This document shows, piece by piece, positions 7,695-11,640 of a DNA stretch of 11,640 bases; positions within the stretch are counted from its first letter, which is position 1; each line of letters starts with the position of its first letter. A program made the translations under genes and the position numbers. The notes below the pieces were generated by a model. The model was not told the DNA's origin. It did not search any database and worked only from the letters and a program-made list of their open reading frames with translations. The stretch comes from an uncultured Clostridia bacterium (GTDB lineage Bacteria > Bacillota_A > Clostridia > Oscillospirales > Acutalibacteraceae): positions 1-11,640 of the forward strand of contig CALAEU010000110.1 of the NCBI GenBank assembly GCA_937891215.1. Direction: 5' to 3'.

Positions 7695-10379
7695 ATGAAA
7701 TGTGATGTTTTTATAAGTTATAAATCAGAAGAGTATAATCATGCTAAAAGTGTAAAGGTACAACTTGAAAAAAATGGAATTAATTGTTGGATGGCTCCTG
7801 AAAGCATTCCGGGTGGTACAAGTTATCTTCAGGAAATTCCTAAAGGGATTCGTAGTTGTAGGATATTTCTCTTGATTTTATCTAAGGCTTCTCAATGTTC
7901 GGATTGGGTGGAAAAAGAATTTGGGTTTGCAAAGAAATTGGGCAAAAATGTAAAACCATATATGATAGAAGAATTTACTTTGGATGATAAATTTAGTTTT
8001 GCATTAAATAATGTACAGATATATTATGGTTATAGAGAAGAAACTGAATTAGTTCGAATGATAGAAGAAATAAAGTCAGATATAAAAAATCAGTCGGATT
8101 CGAATGAAAATGAAACATTGGATGTAAATAGTTATATTGTATCAAAAACCGATAACGAACATATAAAGGTTTTGTTATTAGAAGAACAGAAAGATAATTT
8201 TGAATTGTGTTCCCAACCACCAAATGCAATTTTATTAGGAAAAGCTTATGAAATGGGTATATGTGTTGATTGTGATTTTGAGAAAGCACTTTATTATTAT
8301 AATGCTGCAGGTTTTTATAATGATACAAAGGCTAAGTTTTTCGAGGCAAAATTAAAATTGGAAAATAATATTGAAACTGAGAAATTACATGAACAAATTG
8401 AGCAAGTAATAATTTCAGCAGATGCTGGTGATGAGGATGCGTGTGTTTATCTTGGTGAAATGTATTATGCAGGGAAAAAATTAGAACAGTCTTATGAGAA
8501 TGCAGTTAAGTATTGGAAAATGGCAGAGTTAAAGAACAATGCCGAGGCAAGATATTCACTCTCTTTTTGCTATGCATATGGAAAAGGTGTGCCTGTCAAT
8601 TATATGACAGCAAAAATGTTAGCAGAAAAAGCAAACCAACAGGAGTATCCACGTGCAGCAAGAATTTTAGGGCATATATATTATGAAGGTTTGGGTTGCG
8701 AACAAGATTTATCACAAGCTATTAAATATTATAAATTGGCCGTTGAACGTGGCGATTATTATTCGCAAGTAAATTTAGGCGATTTGTATTATTGGTCTAA
8801 AGAAGATTATAATGAATCCTTTATTTATTATTCACTTGCGGCTGAAAATGGAATACCGAGCGGTATGTATAACTTGGCATGGGCATATTATTCAGGAAAA
8901 GGTACTAAAAAGAATCCCGAAAAAGCGTTAAAATGGTTCTTAAAAGCAACAGAGAATGAATATGAAAAAGCAAAGGGTATGTTGTTGAATGCTGTTGAGG
9001 CATTAGAAGGTTGTGACGATAAACGAAAAGTAGAACTTTATGAAAAATTATACAATTTAGGTTGTTATGATGTATGCGGAAGACTTGCATTTGCGTATTT
9101 TGGTTATTTATATAAGGGTACGGTAGAATTAGATGGCGAAAAGGCATTTGATATTTTAGAAAAAGGATTTGAGCAAAGAGATGAAATTAGTATGTATTTC
9201 TTGCCGAAGGTGTGTTGCACGGTAGTTAAAACTAACTGTATTTGTGATAGAAAAAATAGAGAATATGCCATTGCTAAGTATAAAGAAGCCTTTTCGTTTT
9301 GGAAAGAACATCCGTTAGAAAGGGATAATTTTCGCTTTGTAGAATCATGTTTTTTGTATGCATGTGAATTATCTCTTTCGGAAAAATCTACATCTTATGA
9401 AAAAAACTTTGCGTTAGAATATATAGAAAAATCATTGAATATCTCTAATAGATTTTTTAGTGGTTATATTTCTATGTTAAAAGCTTTCGCTGGGACAATT
9501 GATTCGTTTGAGCAAAAAGATAGATATTTTGCAGGTGAATTACTGTCTGTTTTGGGACAACCATATTTGTCTCAGGTTAAATTATCTGATGAAAACACCG
9601 AGGATTTTCAAAAGGATACATATAATAACAATCTATGTGTGCTGGTTGATGCGTGCAATCAAATATTGGATTTTTATATTGCAAAGAATTCCTTTGATGA
9701 TACATCTTATTGGGGTAAAAAAATAATTTCTCTCAGCAAAAGAATAGGTGATGATAATAAACTGTACAGGAATACTGTTGAGAAATTACTAAAGTGTTTT
9801 CCAGAAAATAATAAACTTGGCTGGATAGGTGAAGATATAGATTTGTATGGAGAACAATTAAAAGATGTAGTAGACAGTTGTATAATTTCGAAAAAAAGTA
9901 AGTATTATGATTTTGTTCGTAAAAATAACGGAAATTTATGTACTTCCCATAGATTGAAAGAACAATATTTTTCTGAACAATTCAGAGAAAAAGGTTATCT
10001 TACTGTAAAACAAAATAATCAAAATTCACTTGATTGTGATGTAAATGTAGAATCTTTTTTTGGCGAAACAATATATTTTAATAAAAAAATAAGGCTTGAA
10101 TTTGATGTGTGTAACAATAATTTTGAGTATTTCTATGTAAGTTTGAACTTTTGGAGTATAAGGATTTCTGATTTTAAAAAAATCAAATTTGATGAACAAA
10201 ATGAGAAAACAAGGCACTGTAAAATTATATTTGATGATTATGTTTCAGCATTATTACAGAAGGAACCTGATAAAATCAAACTTGTTAATAATGTTCGATT
10301 TGTTTCTTATTTTGATTGTATAAAGGATTCTTCTAAGGATGGTGAAATTGAAATATCCAATGTTATTATTTACAGATGA
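7695..10379 (+). CDS. TIR domain protein with Sel1 repeats
   Basis: An 894-residue protein starting with a TIR domain (residues 1-125): CDVFISYKSEE forms the first strand, INCWMAPESIPGG the BB-loop region, and SDWVEKEF a helix whose Glu75 aligns with the catalytic glutamate of SARM1-type TIR NADases. TIR domains of this kind cleave NAD+ or make cyclic ADP-ribose isomers. From about 178 to 422 there are at least six Sel1-like repeats (for example LGHIYYEGLGCEQDLSQAIKYYKLA), with degenerate ones up to about 500. These form a helical solenoid for protein binding or oligomerisation. Residues 500-720 are probably helical and unassigned, and 760-894 are beta-rich, ending GEIEISNVIIYR. No signal peptide or membrane segment is visible. 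The ribosome binding site AGGTGA lies 5 bases before the ATG, and the gap after the RyR gene is 16 bp. It could be an NAD-depleting effector or a signal generator; sequence cannot separate these. Confidence 0.9.
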   Translation: MKCDVFISYKSEEYNHAKSVKVQLEKNGINCWMAPESIPGGTSYLQEIPKGIRSCRIFLLILSKASQCSDWVEKEFGFAKKLGKNVKPYMIEEFTLDDKFSFALNNVQIYYGYREETELVRMIEEIKSDIKNQSDSNENETLDVNSYIVSKTDNEHIKVLLLEEQKDNFELCSQPPNAILLGKAYEMGICVDCDFEKALYYYNAAGFYNDTKAKFFEAKLKLENNIETEKLHEQIEQVIISADAGDEDACVYLGEMYYAGKKLEQSYENAVKYWKMAELKNNAEARYSLSFCYAYGKGVPVNYMTAKMLAEKANQQEYPRAARILGHIYYEGLGCEQDLSQAIKYYKLAVERGDYYSQVNLGDLYYWSKEDYNESFIYYSLAAENGIPSGMYNLAWAYYSGKGTKKNPEKALKWFLKATENEYEKAKGMLLNAVEALEGCDDKRKVELYEKLYNLGCYDVCGRLAFAYFGYLYKGTVELDGEKAFDILEKGFEQRDEISMYFLPKVCCTVVKTNCICDRKNREYAIAKYKEAFSFWKEHPLERDNFRFVESCFLYACELSLSEKSTSYEKNFALEYIEKSLNISNRFFSGYISMLKAFAGTIDSFEQKDRYFAGELLSVLGQPYLSQVKLSDENTEDFQKDTYNNNLCVLVDACNQILDFYIAKNSFDDTSYWGKKIISLSKRIGDDNKLYRNTVEKLLKCFPENNKLGWIGEDIDLYGEQLKDVVDSCIISKKSKYYDFVRKNNGNLCTSHRLKEQYFSEQFREKGYLTVKQNNQNSLDCDVNVESFFGETIYFNKKIRLEFDVCNNNFEYFYVSLNFWSIRISDFKKIKFDEQNEKTRHCKIIFDDYVSALLQKEPDKIKLVNNVRFVSYFDCIKDSSKDGEIEISNVIIYR

Positions 10380-10405
10380 TAAAAATATAAGCGAGGTTGC
10401 TTAAG

Positions 10406-10882
10406 ATGATTAAATACGTAAGAATTAATCTTCGGATTGTTTTAGAAGGTCTTTTTTCAAGAATTATGTTAGTGTACATTCTTGTAATTGTTAGCGATTC
10501 TATGAAAAATAAAAATGGTGATGATCTTTTTATTATACTTACGTTAGCGATAATATTAACCATCATATTTTTGTTTGCAATTTTGCGGTCTTCTACGCGT
10601 TTGGTCAGATGTTTTTACCAAGATGAATCTCCAGATAAACGACTGAAACTTATTTGTCTTGAAACTGTTGTTCCATTTCTTACGTTGAAATACATTATAA
10701 ACTCAATGAGAGAAGATGATGACGAGGATTTGTTAATATTACCAACAGAAGTAAAGGGTTTATATCAACAACGTATTGAAGGGAAAGGCTCTTTAAAATC
10801 TATAGTGCTACATTTCAAAGATGAAAATATTTATATACATAATGAACAGTTAAGTGAAGATGAAAATAATAAAAGGATTTAA
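10406..10882 (+). CDS. Small two-helix membrane protein
   Basis: A 158-residue protein of unknown family. The start is set at ATG 10406, because GAGG at 10393-10396 is 9 bases upstream. The in-frame TTG at 10397 touches that site and is a poor candidate. Two hydrophobic stretches are seen near the N-terminus (LFSRIMLVYILVIVSDSM, about residues 16-33, and LFIILTLAIILTIIFLFAIL, about 43-62), consistent with a hairpin membrane anchor. A third, weaker one (LETVVPFLTLKYII) may be amphipathic. After it comes an acidic soluble tail (REDDDEDLL) with short beta-like segments (SIVLHF, NIYIHN). It lies 26 bp after the TIR gene in the same operon. Membrane effectors are frequent in defence operons, but here this is only suggested by context. 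Confidence 0.75.
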   Translation: MIKYVRINLRIVLEGLFSRIMLVYILVIVSDSMKNKNGDDLFIILTLAIILTIIFLFAILRSSTRLVRCFYQDESPDKRLKLICLETVVPFLTLKYIINSMREDDDEDLLILPTEVKGLYQQRIEGKGSLKSIVLHFKDENIYIHNEQLSEDENNKRI

Positions 10883-10894
10883 GGGGGATTATGC

Positions 10895-11536
10895 ATGATA
10901 AAAGATGTACTTGATTTACTATCAAAAAACGATTATATAAATGCTTATGAAATAAATGAAAATGAGGCTATATCGTGGGTAGAAACAACAAAGCTTTGTG
11001 CAGACGGAACACCATTTGAAGTGCTTATTGATTTTGATGAGGAGCATGTAATTTCAGTGGTAAAAATATTCGCTATACCATTGAGTGATCGCTTTTTCTC
11101 AAAGTCAACAACAATATGTTTGTTTTTACAGAATCAGTTAAATGCCTGGCTTCAGCAAAAAGGTTGTGCTGGAAGTTTTTCACTTTCGTTTGATATGGGG
11201 AAAGAAACTTCTTTCCAGGCAAATTTAACCTATTGTTGTAATATACTAAAAGGTGAGGAAATAGCATTGATTGTTAAAATGCTGAGAGATTCTATAGAGA
11301 TATTAATTGAAATTGTTGACAATATCGAAACAATAACAAAAAAGGCTAAATTAACACCAGAATTACTTGATATTGATGATGCGCTCTATATAGATAAAAT
11401 CAATACACCTGAAAAAATAACTGATTGCGAACTTTTTGAGAAAAGTATGATTTTTGCTTTGCACCCTGTATTTCATGAGTTTCTTTCTAAGATTGATGAA
11501 GAAGATTCGAAAGATGATGAAGAAATAGATACTTAA
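10895..11536 (+). CDS. Uncharacterised acidic protein, possibly YbjN/chaperone-like
   Basis: A 213-residue soluble acidic protein. AAGGGGG at 10881-10887 is 7 bases before the ATG at 10895. An ATG at 10891 is out of frame and ends after 7 codons. The layout is an N-terminal helix (IKDVLDLLSKNDY), a run of strands (FEVLIDFDEEHVISVVKIFA), a helix (LFLQNQLNAWLQQKG), two further strands (SFSLSFDMG, QANLTYCCNI) and a long C-terminal helix (IVKMLRDSIEILIEIVDNIE). This helix-sheet-helix order is like YbjN and type III secretion chaperone folds, a guess from the pattern and not a clear homology. The C-terminus is an acidic tail (DEEDSKDDEEID). It is the last gene of the tight cluster, 12 bp after the membrane protein, and could be its partner or a chaperone. 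Confidence 0.75.
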   Translation: MIKDVLDLLSKNDYINAYEINENEAISWVETTKLCADGTPFEVLIDFDEEHVISVVKIFAIPLSDRFFSKSTTICLFLQNQLNAWLQQKGCAGSFSLSFDMGKETSFQANLTYCCNILKGEEIALIVKMLRDSIEILIEIVDNIETITKKAKLTPELLDIDDALYIDKINTPEKITDCELFEKSMIFALHPVFHEFLSKIDEEDSKDDEEIDT

Positions 11537-11567
11537 TATTTTTATCATATAAAAGTAAGAATTATTC

Positions 11568-11596
11568 TGGACTTTCTAAAACTTCTGTGGTATATG
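11568..11596 (+). promoter_or_regulatory. Candidate sigma-70-type promoter
   Basis: TGGACT (11568-11573; four of six bases match the -35 consensus) is followed after 17 bp by TATATG (11591-11596; four of six match the -10). A TG extended -10 dinucleotide lies at 11588-11589. It sits in the only sizeable non-coding gap (11537-11624) and points at the gene entering from the right edge. Both hexamers are imperfect in an AT-rich gap, so this is tentative. Confidence 0.3.
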
Positions 11597-11600
11597 TTTG

Positions 11601-11623
11601 TGTTGCATGAAAGGGGTGCAACA
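11601..11623 (+). promoter_or_regulatory. Dyad with the ribosome binding site in its loop
   Basis: TGTTGCA (11601-11607) and TGCAACA (11617-11623) are perfect 7-bp inverted repeats around a 9-base spacer (TGAAAGGGG) that contains the Shine-Dalgarno sequence of the next gene. As RNA this could be a hairpin affecting translation start. As DNA it could be an operator just downstream of the candidate promoter. The symmetry is visible; the function is inference. Confidence 0.5.
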
Positions 11624-11624
11624 T

Positions 11625-11640
11625 ATGAAAACGATAGAAG
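11625..11640 (+). CDS. Start of a gene running off the right edge
   Basis: ATG at 11625 begins MKTIE and is cut by the window end after 16 bases. AAGGGG at 11611-11616 is a well-spaced ribosome binding site. An in-frame ATG at 11607 would extend the protein by six residues but lies upstream of that site, so it is less likely. Too little sequence remains to suggest a product. It is separated from the cluster by 88 bp and may be a new transcription unit. Confidence 0.5.

Noticed and set aside
9499..9726. Plus-strand 75-codon frame inside the TIR-Sel1 gene
   Set aside because: Out-of-frame shadow of a continuous 894-codon gene with no start signal.
10581..10700. Third membrane helix in the small membrane protein
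   Set aside because: LETVVPFLTLKYII is too short and too interrupted by polar residues to call as membrane-spanning.
11540..11554. TTTTAT...ATAAAA palindrome as a transcription terminator after the last operon gene
   Set aside because: The stem is six A/T pairs with a 3-base loop, with no GC core and no clear T-run after it. It is not distinguishable from AT-rich background.

Overview
The window is a low-GC, strongly A/G-biased coding stretch with good Shine-Dalgarno sites (AGAGGG, GGAGG, AAGGGGG) a few bases before almost every start. This points to a Clostridia-type Firmicute, probably gut-associated, though no gene here fixes the taxonomy. All convincing genes are on the + strand. They are packed with 11-14 bp overlaps or gaps of 1-26 bp, so bases 1 to about 11536 look like one long operon. 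Its promoter lies left of the window, and a new gene starts at the right edge. There is no CRISPR array, cas gene, tRNA, rRNA, IS element or phage structural gene.

Left part (1-4142). First comes a 5'-truncated two-barrel polymerase of the cellular RNA-dependent RNA polymerase (RdRP)/YonO superfamily. It has the catalytic DFDGD motif, the upstream RNPH motif and several flanking RdRP-like motifs. It is followed by an unrecognised 426-residue protein and a small Xre/Cro-type helix-turn-helix protein.

Centre (4144-7678). A 1087-residue protein appears to fuse an N-terminal Rossmann (TrkA-N-like) domain, a divergent RyR domain, a CARF-like domain resembling the Card1/DUF1887 family, a cysteine cluster and a C-terminal PD-(D/E)XK nuclease. 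It overlaps a short stand-alone protein that is a complete canonical RyR domain.

Right part (7695-11536). A TIR protein carries the candidate NADase glutamate, at least six Sel1 repeats and an unassigned beta-rich tail. After it come a small two-helix membrane protein and a 213-residue acidic protein that might have a YbjN/secretion-chaperone-like fold.

Taken together this looks like an accessory nucleotide-signalling conflict (defence-type) operon. It combines a polymerase that could make RNA or oligonucleotides, a predicted ligand-gated nuclease, RyR ligand sensors, a TIR effector or signal generator, and a membrane protein. Domain calls come from reading motifs. The link between polymerase product, CARF/RyR sensing and nuclease or TIR output is inference. 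I do not know a characterised system with exactly this gene set.
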